DNA from: Patiria miniata
Lineage: Eukaryota; Echinodermata; Asteroidea; Valvatida; Asterinidae
Direction of reading: 5' to 3'
Length of the DNA: 64,000 nt
Assembly (NCBI RefSeq): GCF_015706575.1
Contig: NW_024037069.1
Span: forward strand, 43,221,553 to 43,285,552
A model generated the notes under the pieces. That model did not search any database. It saw only the letters and a program-made list of their open reading frames with translations, and had not been told where the DNA came from. Position numbers and translations under genes: made by a program. The stretch's first letter is position 1, and each line of letters starts with the position of its first letter. Below are positions 23,241 to 36,100 of this stretch, one piece after another.

Positions 23241-25680
23241 CCTACCTTAAGTGTCCTCCACATCTGCTTGGTGCCCCTGATTAGTTCCCTCTTCGAAATT
23301 CTTCGTGTGCTGCTTTCCTTCACATTTTCCTAAAGCATGGTATACATTACAGCCAAGGCAACTTTTAATGACTTGTTGGACGTTGCCTCCAAGTTTTAAA
23401 AACAAGCCCTGCTACACATTCAAAACAGCAGAACTTGTTTTTAACCGATACCGGCAGCTATGTCGGATACGGAGGGGTATCCCCCCCCCCCCAATCTCCA
23501 TGTGCCCTATGCAAATCCTAGACTATTGTTACCTCACACATCCCTATCCCCCTATAAAAAAATTCCTAAGGTTCTGGTAATTATACAATGACCAACACAA
23601 AGGAGGGGGAGGGGGCTCCCTCCGTCTCATATCGTGCACACGTGCGATTTATACAAAGTTAGAGGGGTTTCACATACACAAATGCACGTAACTTTGGCCA
23701 TGTGCATGTAAAATATTTCCTGTGCATTATAATAATTAATATTTTTTTTTTACTATTTAGCCCATTTTCAAGAAAATCTATCTCAGTTGTGCATCATGTT
23801 ACTTTTATTTTCTAACTTGACCCCTGCAGTACAGTGTTCGGCTCATGTGCCAAACAAGAGTCTATATTTTAGTATTAATGATATTTTCGAGGTAGGTAGG
23901 GGGTACACACATGATCTCATCTGTTAACAAACTGTCTTTGCACTATGGTTGGAACCCCCCCCCCCCACACACACACACACTGGATTCGCATAATACGATA
24001 TATTTATTTCAACGAAAAATTCTTCAACCTTTGTTTTTTAAAGGGAAAATACAACATTTGCAAACATCAAAAAATAAAACTACCAAATCATTTTGAAATA
24101 ACTTGCTGGACTGTTAGTGATTGACAGTGTAAAGCATCCTGTAAAATCATGGCACCTGGTATACTTTAATTTTCAAGAAAAGTGGTATTTTTGTATCAAT
24201 TTCCAACGCTGATCAGCCGACCAGCGTTGGAAAAAAAACTGGCTTTTTTTCAAATACTGGCCCCAGTTGACCATCGCACTTGTTTGCAATCGATTACACA
24301 CCTATGAACGGGTACAAGCCAGCTAGACTGGTTCCCTGACCTCACAATTCCCAAACGGTATGTAAACTGCTTTGTTTCTTCTTAAATGGAGTCAGGGAAC
24401 CAGACTACAGGAAAATGATTGATTTTCTTGGTTTTTATAGCATTTTCGAACCCAAAACCTCAAAAAAGTCAGTGTAACTATATTTGCTATATACATTTGT
24501 ATTTCCAACCCCCCAATTCCATCCATTTCTGAAAATTACAGCACAAGCAAATGATGTATATTCCCTTTAATATATATTTTCTTATACATCTGCAACGCTC
24601 TGAAAAAAAAATTGTTTTGGGGTACGTGCTAACGGACCCGCTTTGCGAGCAGACTGGTTCCCGGTCCATAAATTATTGATACAGATTGTTGGACGGGAAC
24701 CAGCCTACCCCGCGAGAACGAAATTATTAAATTTATTTTCTGGTGCCCAAGTTTGAAATTTGTTTAGTATATGAAATTCAATATGGGCTGATCTCATTTA
24801 AAAGCGAATAACGTTTGAATAATTATTGCTAGAAACATTTATAGCAAATTTTATTTTTTTGGGGACGAAACGTCGAAAATAGCAAGGGAATGCCACTTCA
24901 ATAGCAAGCCAAGGGATAAAATCGAAGACCACAAAATGAGTGCAGATATTGGGATTACATCTCCTTTCTTTAACCGTAGTGGAATGGAAATTGCAAATTT
25001 AAAAATAATTGCAATATTGTCTTTTAATTTATACACGTGTATGTACGTTAAACACGTATTTTATTATACACCTGTAGTTTTGAAATATAGATTGGCATAT
25101 ACAGTCCCCTTTTAAAAATACAGGTATAATTTATGAATAGAAAAGTGAAAAGAAAAAAATTAGAATGTATACACAATTGTAATTCTATACCCGACATGTA
25201 TATTATGTATCTGGTTTTCCATAATTAATTCCATATACACGTACATGTATTATTTCCCCCACATCTCCGGCCCCCTCCATCCAACCTAAACATGCCGCGC
25301 ACATGCACAAAATTAACACAATGTAAATGTACACAATGTACATGTACATGTACATGTAAACCACACTGGCTGCATGCACAACAAAAGCCATTCACACATG
25401 TACTTAGCCAATGAAACCGCCACGCGCAAACCGCCTGCTGATGAATATTCATTATCAAATGCATGCAAACCTCAATTCCGCATTTACGTGGCAAATTTCT
25501 TCGATTTCACACTGTAACGAACAGTTTTCACCAAATTATTTCACATGTTTGGTTGTTAAATGTGTTAGTAATTTTCTGATTACCGTTCGATTGTTATTTG
25601 AGTGTAACTTTGTCCGAAATAATAAGGTTTTCATCAGCGATAACTGTAAGTTGGGATCCTACGTGGGTTCCTTCCAGGTC
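23241..25680. other. Repeat-rich spacer between H4 and H3
   Basis: No gene seen, including no H2A, H2B or H1 remnant. Contains C tracts (23481, 23957), an (AC)n run, repeat R copy 2 (24030-24580), a block similar to the gggatgaaa/aaaatagca module of the array (24790-24910), and a TACATGTA stretch at 25325-25360. Confidence 0.6.
24030..24580. repeat. Dispersed repeat R, copy 2, with a hairpin
   Basis: Same order of words as 11390-11880. The hairpin stem is TTCCAACGCTG (24201-24211) with CAGCGTTGGAA (24222-24232). One pair in the stem is changed on both arms relative to copy 1. Confidence 0.65.
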
Positions 25681-25693
25681 TGTTGTGTCTGTG

Positions 25694-26229
<536 letters not shown>

Positions 26230-26256
26230 ACAGGGACTTGTCCCCATCAACCAACC

Positions 26257-26293
26257 GGCTCTTTTCAGAGCCACCACAAAGTCAAAAAAGAGA
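26257..26293 (+). terminator. H3 histone 3' stem-loop and downstream element
   Basis: GGCTCTTTTCAGAGCC (26257-26272), identical to that of H4, then ACCACAAAGT and the purine-rich CAAAAAAGAGA (26283-26293), the expected U7 target. Identity of the two stem-loops including the AACC before them suggests shared descent. Confidence 0.95.
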
Positions 26294-26432
26294 TTTGAAT
26301 TCATGTCTGTTATTTTAAGTGTGTTACTAACTGGCCCACTCGTATGAAATAAACTTTTTAATTACAAGTAGGCCCTACACGTAAGAATTTTCCCACTCGC
26401 CCCGGTAGGCCTCGACCGTCAGCTTCTGAACT

Positions 26433-26665
26433 CGAGGGCGGATCCAACCCCCCCAAAAAGGACCCTTTTAACTTGATTTAAGTGACGTCGAAGTAAAGGC
26501 AGGTACAACGTACACCACCATCCCCCCCCCCCTAAAAAAAAGTGGTAAAAGCCGTCAGAAATTTCCCCACATCGAACCAAAGAGCATCTAGAATTAAAAA
26601 AAAAAACCCATAAAAACTCGAACCCCACGCCGTAATTTGGGACCCACTTTTTGGTCACCGACATT
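26433..26665. mobile_element. hAT MITE fragment (GGGCGGATCC family)
   Basis: Starts GAGGGCGGATCC, has the C tract, AAAGGCAGG, TACACCACCATC, AGAGCATCTAGAAT and AACCCCACGCCGTAA, all in the same order as at 42463, 45283 and 54671. The right terminal repeat is missing and it is more diverged. Confidence 0.65.
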
Positions 26666-27109
26666 GTTTTTGCTCCCCCCCCCCAATATTTAGTTTGATC
26701 ATCAACATTATGAATTTTTGGATTACATGTACCTGTACTCTGGGGTTTCTACTGATTGCATCTTGTACCAGTTCGTTTTTCTTTTATAACAGCTTCCTCC
26801 TTTAAAGTTTACCCAAATGTTTCGTTTCTTCTCATGAACTTGTTTGTATTTCTAAATTCTAGTTTATTTGTTTAGTAAATAGTGGTTTCCTTGAGAAAAA
26901 GGTTTCAGTTAAAAAAAGTCAATGCCTTTCTTTCTCTGGACAATTATTCTCCGCGGGTTTTGAACTTGGAACTCTTGGAACTTTACAAATTACCTTGAAA
27001 TAACAGGCATACCCTGTAAGTTGTATTATAAGTAATGGAAAACAAAGAAACACAACGACTTGGGGCCTAATATTTTCCTTTTTATAAGCAGGATGTTGTA
27101 TGCTATTAA

Positions 27110-27477
27110 GGCCAAAAAAAAAATAAGTCGGTCTCTGGTCAGCGCGCGCGTCGATTTTAATCATGCGCGTCAATCTTTTTTTTCCAAAATGATCCGTGGT
27201 AGCATCAACAGCGCCCTCTATTGCCGCACCTCCTCAATTTTGTTTTTACCAAAGAGCACCAAGGAATGGGAAATTGCACCAAGGCAAATGATCGAGAGCA
27301 CCAAGGCAAATTATGGAGGACACCAATGTACATGAGGACACCAAAAAAGCAACACAGTACCCCACCTTGTCTGTACAATCCAAGCTTGAAGAAAAAAGAA
27401 AAGAAAAAAAAAGCCGTGTCCCCGCGTCAATTCCGGAACTTTGGTCTGACCAGAGACCGAACATTTTTTTTTAGGCC
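27110..27477. mobile_element. Harbinger-like MITE, copy 2
   Basis: Flanked by TAA on both sides (27107-27109, 27478-27480). Ends GGCCAAAAAAAAAATAAGTC and the inverse of GGCCTAAAAAAAAATGTTCG, each followed by GGTCTCTGGTCAG. It is 368 bp and strongly similar throughout to 10078-10439; both lack coding capacity. Confidence 0.88.
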
Positions 27478-27805
27478 TAACGGTGCTCTTATCAGGATTC
27501 CACTGTGCATGTATATCGATCCTGGTCCCGAGTGGTGCATACTCTGACGCATGATTTGGTCATCAGGTGACAAATAACAACCGAATGTAGTTCAAAAATG
27601 ATCATCTTCTTTCACTTACATCTTTTGAATAAAATTATCAATCATATTCACACTATATAATCAGATAGACTATAATTTGATTTGTTTGGGTCGTGTACGT
27701 GAACTCTACTTGAAGGTCAACGCTTGGTGCATTTAAATTACAGACTCAAAATCAAAATGAACCAAATTTCTTCCAAAGGGTTTCCATTCCAATGATGATA
27801 AAAAC

Positions 27806-28054
27806 CTGGGCCCAATTTCATAGAGCTGCTTAAGCACAAAATTTGCTTAAGCACGAAAAAACATTGCTTAGTAAAATAAGGTTACCGGCTAAAACTCCAT
27901 GCGATGTACATTGCTTGTGACTGGTATTTAGCGGTTGTTTACTTAGCATTACAATCGCATGGAGTTTTTGCCGGTAACCTGATTATATTAAGCAAAACGT
28001 TTTTGTGCTCACGCAAATTTTGTACTTAAGCAAATCTATGAAATTGGCCCCTGG
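27806..28054. mobile_element. Hairpin MITE, GGCCCAATTTCATAG family
   Basis: Left end GGGCCCAATTTCATAGAGC and inverted right end GGGGCCAATTTCATAGATT. The inner arms also pair (TTAAGCACAAAATTTGC; GGTTACCGGC...CTCCATGCGAT against its complement), so nearly the whole element folds back. This end sequence is familiar from marine deuterostome genomes. Confidence 0.8.
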
Positions 28055-29307
28055 TGTTAACTTGACCCCCCGTACCCCGTAAGTTAAAAATGCTGACGCT
28101 ATCATGACGTCATCATGTATCATACATGTATTACAAGCGATTTAAGGTAAAAATTTAAAAACATAGTTGAGCTATATTTGGAACAAAAGAAACTTCTTGT
28201 TCGTTTTTCGTGAGGTTGAACCTGATGCCTTTATTGAGCAATATTACTTATTTCCTGGGACAAAACTGTCTGACCTTCACTTCCGTTGTTAAAAGTACAA
28301 TAACAATTGAATACTGATACATGTACATGTAACTCGAAAGCGGAAGTATTTTTCTATAGACAAATACATAATGGAAGTGTTTAGTGAGGAATGCCAGACA
28401 AAACAAGGCGTGGTGACGTCATCATCTGAAAGGGCATCCTCTAGCGGCACATCAAACAGAGTTTGCTTTTTATAATTTTAAAAATAGCCGTCAAAATTTT
28501 ACCGAATCCAAAGAGCATGAAATTCAGCGTGCAGATCCAAAACAGTATGAGATCATTTTAAGAGGTGGTCCCACCTTGAGACCTGCCGATTTGGGGGCGG
28601 AGCTTGATTTTTTTAAAGGGGGTATTAGGAATAAAAAAAACTCAGAAGTGTATTAAACTTTAATTTTCCTTCTTTTTCCATGCCTTGAAATAAATTTGGA
28701 CATGATAAAACATTCTAGCTTTTTTAAAGTCATACTTTCCACCCAATTTGTGGGCGTGGCCTAAATGTGTAAATGGGTGGTGTTTACGAGTGGTTTCCGA
28801 TCCAATTGTGACAAATATAGTGGTGTAGACGGAACTGACGTCACACTTACAAACCGGATGGAGCTACCAACCATCAGACCCCACCAGGCTCTGATAGAAA
28901 AGCTTACATACTGTAAACACCATCTGACATCATTTGCACAGCTTATTAAACTATTAAACAAGTCCGTTTCAGACCAACTTGGGCCCAGGGCCTGGTCACC
29001 AATAATATTCCTTGCCTTCAGCTCCCCTGCCTATCTTAAACGGTCTTGTTTAAAACCGGCAAATCACATATCTATTCCCCTATTATCTTTATTTTTAATG
29101 TTTTTTTTTAGCTTGAAAAATCTCATGTGGGTGTGAGAGCATGAGAATAACCTGAAATGTGCGAGTTTCATGATCAATGCATGAGAGTTGGCAGGCCTGC
29201 AGAGGTGGATCCAGGATTTGACCCAAATACCTCCCAAATGAAATGTAATAAAAAACCACTAACCCCAACATTATTAATATTTGCACAGAAATAAATGTGC
29301 ATGTATG
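28055..29307. other. Spacer, no gene recognised
   Basis: Contains two TGACGTCA-type words (near 28105 and 28412) and a frame at 28765-29136 with no recognisable domain. A GGTGGATCCAGG word at 29202 may be an old hAT end. Confidence 0.45.
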
Positions 29308-29479
29308 TTCGCTCTTTTCAAACTTTCGCCATGGGCATGTACAGCCTCGATCTGGTAACTGTACACAATACATATAGCCCCAGTGTCGGGGTTCAGATCA
29401 CTGAACCGGCTATTTTTACAGTGTAAAGTTGCCAGATCAAGGCTGTGCATGCCCAATGGCGGAGTGTGAAAAGAGCGAA
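29308..29479. mobile_element. Fold-back MITE downstream of the zinc-finger gene
   Basis: TTCGCTCTTTTCA at 29308-29320 mirrors TGAAAAGAGCGAA at 29467-29479, and the arms continue pairing (CGCCATGGGCATG; CAGCCTCGATCTGG) with scattered mismatches to a loop near 29390. It lies 60 bp past the zinc-finger stop codon and could form part of that transcript's 3' UTR. Confidence 0.7.
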
Positions 29480-29542
29480 TAGGAACTATTTTTCTTTGTA
29501 ATTTGTACAAGATACATTTTGGTGCAATGCACAACTGCAAGC

Positions 29543-30898
29543 TTAACCCGTAAAAACAAGGCATGTTATTATTGGTACGGTTATAACCGTACCTGCTGTA
29601 TTGCTTCCTACGGCCTTGCTCTGAGTGCTCTCAAAATGTAAGTGAGTCTTGTCATGTCTACGCACATCAGATCGCCTAGCGAAGGCTTTACCACATGTTG
29701 CACAAATGAACGGCTTCTCTCCAGTGTGAATCTTCTGATGTTGGTGTAGACCGCTTGACTGAGTAAAGGCTTTGCCACAGGTCTCACAAACGAATGGTTT
29801 CTCGCCAGTGTGAACCCTCTTGTGTTTGTGTAGACCAGCTGGCAGAGTAAAGCTTTTCCCACAGATTGTACAACCGAATGGTTTCTCACCAGTGTGAATC
29901 CTAGCATGTCTGGTAACATTCCTTTTCCGGGTGAAAACTTTACCACAGGTCCGACAAGCAAATGGTTTCTCACCAGTGTGAGTCCAAGCGTGTTTGGTCA
30001 GATCATTTTTCTGGGTGAAAGCTTTACCACAGGTCTGACAAACAAATGGTTTCTCATTAGTGTGAGTCCAAGCATGTTTGGTTAGATCATTTTTCTGGGT
30101 GAAAGTTTTACCACAGGTCTCACAAGCAAATGGTTTCTCATCCGTGTGAAACCTCTCGTGTTGGTGCAGATTAGTTTCATCAGTAACGGCTTTACCACAG
30201 GTAGAAGAAACAAATGGTTTCTCCTGTGAGTGACTCTTTTTATGTTGGCCTGGACTCGCTTGCTGAGTATTCCCATACATTGCATGAACTAATGGTTTCT
30301 CACCAGTGTGAATCGTAGCATGTTCAGTTAGATCATTTTCCTGGGTGGACGTTTGACCATAGGTCTCACCAGCAAATGGTTTTTCACTGGTGAGAACACT
30401 ATCATGTTGGTCCAGGTTTTTCTTCATCAGTTTAGGCTTCAGCACAGGTTGAACATATGGTTTCCGAACAAGGTGGCTCCTCTCATGTTGGCGTAGACCT
30501 GTTTGCTGAGAAAAACCTTTACCACAGGACGCACATACGAATGGTTTCTCACCAGTGTGAACCCTGTCGTGTCTATGCAAATCACTTCGCCGAATAAAAG
30601 CTTTACCGCAGGTTGCACAAACAAACAGTTTCTCGCCAGTGTGAATCTGCTCATGTTGGTGTAGACCATGTGACTGAGTAAAAGCTTTACCACAGGTCCC
30701 ACAAACAAATGACTTCTCACCAGTGTGAAGCCTCTCATGTCGGTGTAGAGCACTTGGCCTAGTAAAAGCTTTACCGCAGGTTGCACAAACAAACAGTTTC
30801 TCGCCAGAGTGAATCTTCTCATGTTGGTGTAGAGCACTTGGCCTAGTAAAAGCTTTACCACAGGTGACACAAAAGCATGCTTCCTCACCCTTGTGCAT
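29543..30898 (-). CDS. C2H2 zinc-finger protein, tandem fingers
   Basis: Probable DNA-binding nuclear protein of the Kruppel type. The 451-residue frame holds about fifteen 28-residue units joined by TGEKPF-type linkers. Units 1-5 and 10-15 keep C-x2-C and H-x3-H and look functional; units 6-9 (roughly residues 147-258) have lost one or more zinc ligands (for example AGETYGQ and VSSTCGK) while the frame remains open. Helix contact residues differ among fingers (RSAQ, RSDR, QNDK, RRNR). A 30-residue non-finger tail follows the last finger. The ATG at 30898 may not be the true start: an in-frame AG acceptor just upstream (TTGACAG) would allow an upstream exon. A finger remnant lies at 31030-31150. 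The target is unknown. Confidence 0.87.
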   Translation of the reverse strand: MHKGEEACFCVTCGKAFTRPSALHQHEKIHSGEKLFVCATCGKAFTRPSALHRHERLHTGEKSFVCGTCGKAFTQSHGLHQHEQIHTGEKLFVCATCGKAFIRRSDLHRHDRVHTGEKPFVCASCGKGFSQQTGLRQHERSHLVRKPYVQPVLKPKLMKKNLDQHDSVLTSEKPFAGETYGQTSTQENDLTEHATIHTGEKPLVHAMYGNTQQASPGQHKKSHSQEKPFVSSTCGKAVTDETNLHQHERFHTDEKPFACETCGKTFTQKNDLTKHAWTHTNEKPFVCQTCGKAFTQKNDLTKHAWTHTGEKPFACRTCGKVFTRKRNVTRHARIHTGEKPFGCTICGKSFTLPAGLHKHKRVHTGEKPFVCETCGKAFTQSSGLHQHQKIHTGEKPFICATCGKAFARRSDVRRHDKTHLHFESTQSKAVGSNTAGTVITVPIITCLVFTG

Positions 30899-31019
30899 CT
30901 TGCTCTCGTAGACTTCTCTGTCAATTAGACATCATCACAATTCACAGATTCATACAAACAGCTCTTCCCCAGAGTGATGAAGACTGTTGAAGATAATTGT
31001 ACATGTACATGTACATAGT

Positions 31020-31150
31020 TTGCGAAGGCTTCACACAGAGGAATTGCTACCCGTGTGCATCCTTACACAATTGCTTAGATGCTCTTCCAAGACAGGGCCT
31101 TCTCACAGGTTGCACGAAGGAATGGTTTCTCACCGTGCGAACATATCAGC
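31020..31150 (-). pseudogene. Zinc-finger remnant upstream of the ZNF gene
   Basis: On the minus strand HGEKPFLRATCEKALSWKS is followed, after a frameshift, by LSNCVRMHTGSNSSV, a broken C2H2 unit with linker. It suggests the array once reached further 5' or that the locus duplicated. Too decayed to be coding. Confidence 0.55.
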
Positions 31151-31199
31151 TAAGGTCCGTTCTGGTAAACTGCTTATCTTTATGGCTGACTGAATATTG

Positions 31200-32693
31200 C
31201 ATGAAATTCTGCGACTATCGGTCTACACAGAACCGTTTTGACTATGGAAGCATTATCACCAGCGTGACCAGGGCTGGGTGCTACCCCCTCAAGTCTCTCC
31301 TTGATTGATCCAGGGCTTTGCCGTCAGAGTTGTAACCAACTGTGTTGAAAACATAAAATATAACATTTAGTTTTACTTACAAGCTTCAATTAGAATTGCA
31401 AAGTGGGCAACTCCACCTACACAACACACAACAGGTTGCATAGTTTCCTGTCCCCATAAAAAAGGCTAGAGCATAGCCTCATATAAAAGAAATTTAAGCT
31501 TTTGACAGCAGAAAACTATTAAGTCTTCCCATGGCACCAATCACCAGTCCCAGAGGTTTGAATGTTATTAGTCAGATTTGGATGACAGCTCCATTCTCTC
31601 TTGACACAACTTCAGCGATGCGTCCCTCGGGTGTTCAAAACATCGTATCTCCTTGATCTTTTCTGAATTTTTACACATGGACTAGAGAGACTGGCAGCAA
31701 CTCCAGTCCATCATGGTGGTCCAGTGAGTTGGCCAAAGGTTACTTTTACTTTACTTTATTTCATCTCAAGGTATCCAAGAAAACATTTTGTACTTAAAAT
31801 TTAAAATGATCCCTGTAGCTTTAGAAATTTATGATAAGAATAACATCTAGTTTTGCTTGACCCATCTTATCTACCAACAATTCCTTAACACATGAGATTC
31901 CATTTTTTTGGGCCCTTAGGCCTACTTAATAAATAATGAAGAAAATAATCTTGTTTCTCTGGATGGGCCAGTTCACGGTTAGCGGATTTACAAAACGTCT
32001 GGTGCGTTGTGAAAAGCAGTCGTGGAAAGCAAGACAACGCACCAGACAACATTTGAACCTACTAGCGGTGTGGTACCCACATACATCGTGCAATTTCTTT
32101 TTGATAATCATCACCTGATGCATTCATTTGCATAATTTAGTAAACAAGATGGACGACAGCCGTTGGAACTGGAAGGTTTTTATGGACAAGCCGCCGAAAT
32201 CGTCAAAAATTTTCACATTTTTTTTTGGTTCTGTTTCAAGTTGATCAGTAAAAGTACAATTAGCTTCGTGAATGACTGCTGAATAGTGTGAGGTATGTCC
32301 ATGGAATCTGGGGTGGGATTATAGAGGTGAAAATGGACCATTTTTGTAGAAGCCTTTTTTTATAGGGTCTCTTGCTACCACACTCTAACGAATAGGTTAT
32401 GTCTCCAGCTCTACATGTGAATGAATGATAATTATGAGCATGTGTGTGAGTTACTCAAGCTAAAGCTAAACATTCTAAATAAAAACCTTGCCAAAATCAC
32501 GCAAAATAATTTACACAAAAATACCTTTGAAAACACTTAGTATTGGCTTCTTCACAAGTTCACTTCTCAAAGACTAACTACCAGACTTCTGGGACTTCAG
32601 TGGCAATCATGATCACTTAATACAGGTCACACACTCGTGAAATTCAACCAGTTTGGGACTCCGTCTGTACGTGAGCTGAATTAGCGACCTTCA
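31200..32693. other. No gene recognised
   Basis: AT-rich. Around 32000-32045 TCTGGTGCGTTGT and ACAACGCACCAGA form a small hairpin. Nothing else stands out. Confidence 0.5.
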
Positions 32694-33194
32694 GGGTGAC
32701 AGTAAAGATGTGACTAAATTCTGCTAAATGCGCTTCAAAAATCTGTCAGATTTATCAAAAATCTGCCAAATTCACCAAACCTACTCAAAATACACTATAA
32801 ACACTTAAAATCACATGCAGATGTTGTAATATTGCCTTAATTAATGTTCAAATTACATTATAAACAATCTATAGCCACATAACGATGTTATAAAATTGCG
32901 TAAATTTCAGGCAAAACGCGATTGCATCGCGACGAAATCCGGTTCCCGGTGAACCTCAGCACCTAGACCAGGCAACCTGTCCTATTTTGCAAGGGTTGGT
33001 TCAAAAAGATTGAAGCTTTTTTGTAAACAAATCTGCCCTTTTTTTTGCAAATTTGCTGTTTTTCTGTCAAATAACCATTTTTCCAGAATTCTGCCAGAAA
33101 TCTGCCAAAAAATCCATTCTGTCAAATTTTCTGTCAAACTCGTTTTTTAACAAAAATCTGTCAAAGTTAGCCGAAAATCGGCTAAAACGGTCAC
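32694..33194. mobile_element. MITE-like repeat with GGGTGAC ends, copy 1
   Basis: Starts GGGTGACAGTAA and ends with AAAACGGTCAC. It aligns throughout with 50326-50797 (AAATTCTGCTAAATGC, AATCACATGCA, GAACCTCAGCACCTAGACCA, AGTTAGCCGAAAATCGGC). About 500 bp, rich in CTGTCAAA and TCTGCC words, non-coding. Confidence 0.7.
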
Positions 33195-36100
33195 AATGGC
33201 GATCATAATACGCGGCGCCATGGACGGACGTACATGTACTTACAAACATATTAGTGAAGACTAGGGACACGACGATGAGTTACTGGACAAGCTCATCCCC
33301 TGGAGAACTCTATGCGGTCCAACTCGTTTGCGGCCAAACTCGTATGCCTTTTCGGGTCACGTCCAGGGTTATTATACAGCTCTATGCTATGGTCACGTCA
33401 CACTTAAATACCGGGCGCTAGGTCAGCATATTTTTTTTTCTGAAGTGGAGTATTTTGTGAGCTACTGAGTTGGTCCCAATTAGTTGATTTTTAAATCACC
33501 TTTTTATTGTCAGAAACGATTTTTCTTCGGACCTTCGAAACCATGGACTCTCTGGACTCTGCATGGCGCCCCCGGCGGACAAGCACAAAACAAGTTAATT
33601 TTAACTCTTCAAATTTATTTGGGAATGGTTAATGTGTAGTCACGTCAGAAATTTGAAGTTTATTTTTCAATATTACATGTACTTTGAATGCACTAAAATG
33701 CAGACATGTTTTTTCTCTGGACACTTGGTCTCCGTAAACTCAAAAAGAGCCCGGGGGGGGGGGGGGGATTGGTAACTATCTTCCAAATGGAGGCAATCTT
33801 CAAAATTGACCATTATTATGCATACTGGAAAAAACAGATGCCGATTTTCACGGCGCTTTGTATTGGTTTTGGAGCTTTTGCCACCCCCACCGTCCCCCCT
33901 CTGGATACGCCCCTCGGGGACCTATGCATATTTCAGGTCAAATCTGACCCCAAGAGCGGATCCAGAACGAAATTGGGGGGGGGGGGGGGGTTGGAAAAAA
34001 TTGTTTCCTCGAACAGAAGGTGGGTTAAAAAAATTTCCACACAGAAATTCTCATGACAAGCATTTGGGACAGGGGGGAGTCGCCAGGACTCTTCGTGGCA
34101 TTGGTGCATGCGTGGCGACGCTATTTGAATGCTGCCTTCAGATGATTTCATTTCAGCAGTCCTAATAGTGGTGTTATTGCGGTTGTCAGTTGTTCGTTCG
34201 ACCCATACAAACGTAAATAACACAAGAACAACCAAAACAAACAAAACACAACAAAAGACGGTGTAGTTTAGAGGGCGTCAATCGCTTAAAGTGGATGGGG
34301 ACATTCTTTGATCAGTACTACGAGTGTGCTGTTTTTAAGTTCACATTTCAATTGTATAAGGGCCGTTTAACGGTTTAATATTCGCGTTTTTGTGTGTAAA
34401 ACTCGATACATTTTCCCTTTTTCTTAATACAGATTCAGAAGCGGGAAAAAGTAAAGGGTTCGTTTTTCCTTTTTCCTTACCAATTAATAAACGGCAATTT
34501 GTGCTCTTTTTCCTTTTTATTTACAAAGATTTAAGAAATGGTAAAGCTGTAACGGGCTCTGTTTTCCTTTTTCTTTCATAGGATTTTAAACCGGTATTTG
34601 ATCAGACGGTAGTACACGGATACAAATCATGTATGTGATGAGAATGATTTCTTCGAGTTTCGAAGGTCCGGTTTGAAGGAATTTATTTCAGGCTATTGGC
34701 AATCCAGTCATCTACAAATAGTTCGTCCAGCATCACTTTTTAGAGAAAAACATCAATAATGCCTTGAGAAAACGTTATGTTGCATAATTGCATAATAAAT
34801 TACCATAATTATTTAATCTTTGAAATTCCATTTCAGTATACATTTCATTGTAATTTTATCCTGTGTCTTAACTTTTTATATAGAAAGCGCCTTGGAGCAT
34901 GATTTTCTTCATGGACGGGCGCTATATAAATTTTAACTTATTATTATTATTATTATTATTATTATTCCGGTTTTAATAGACACACACAGAAAGCTTGATG
35001 AAACACAGTGACACCTTAACAAATATTCTGTTAGCCATGCATTGAATATGACCAAAACATTATTTGATGCATAATTTTATAATTCATTACCATATCAATA
35101 ATAAAATGATGACATAATGACATCAAAAACTTGATTTTAGGTTAATAAGATCATTTAGTCATCTACATTTATAGGGAAAAATTCAATTATGACTTATGGA
35201 AAACCTCAGATTTGCCTTTATAACCAGTTTGCATTAAAACATTGTACGTAAGTACTAAGTATACGGTCTAAACATTGGATGCATACTTAACAACCGTAAT
35301 GAAACCTTATTGTCTATGAACGGACACGTTTTTAAAGTTAATTATTATTGATCATTCTAATTGGATGGCAATCTGCATTGAAATCGGAGGAGCTGTTCCT
35401 GAGATCTTTTACCATAACCACCACAAAAAAACCTTCAAAATCCAACTGCGTGTTTACTTGAGTCTGTTGGAGTGACTGATTTAACTGTGGATGAAAATTG
35501 TGCATAAACGTGTGCAACCTGACAGCTTGCATGACAACAGACAGAATTCAATTCAGCACCCTTGAATTGACAAAGAACAATCATTATTATGTTGCCACCA
35601 GAAAATATGAACAGAATTCATTTTCTAGGCGAGATACGATTTCTGACCCACGGCCTATATAATATTAAAAGTGGCCATTCAAATAGTGCAGTGGCTGAAA
35701 AGCTATGCCAGGATGGAAATGAATGTGTTGTTTCCTCATGTGTGTTTTCTAAGAATAATATACCGGTTAAATTTTAGAATTAATATTACAATAAAGTTCT
35801 TAAAAGTAAATATGTACTGCATATAATCACAGGTGTTTTCTTCATCGAAGCCAGAAATGTGTGTGTTTTTCTTGAAAAGTAAACAAATAATGTCAAGCCC
35901 TGTAAGTATACAACTTCAATTATCTCAATCGATATGTTATCTCAATATTTAGGCTAAATGGCCCTTTGGTTGAATAAAATTAGTATTTTTCGCAAGTTCA
36001 TTTCAGCAATTGTGTTTCTTACCAAACATCTTACATCATCAAAGGAAAAAGTAATCTATTTGAAGGCATATTATTTTCTTCATTTCATTCTAATTCTCCC

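Noticed and set aside
29608..30924. Alternative minus-strand frames over the zinc-finger gene
   Set aside because: Out-of-frame shadows of a repetitive coding sequence.
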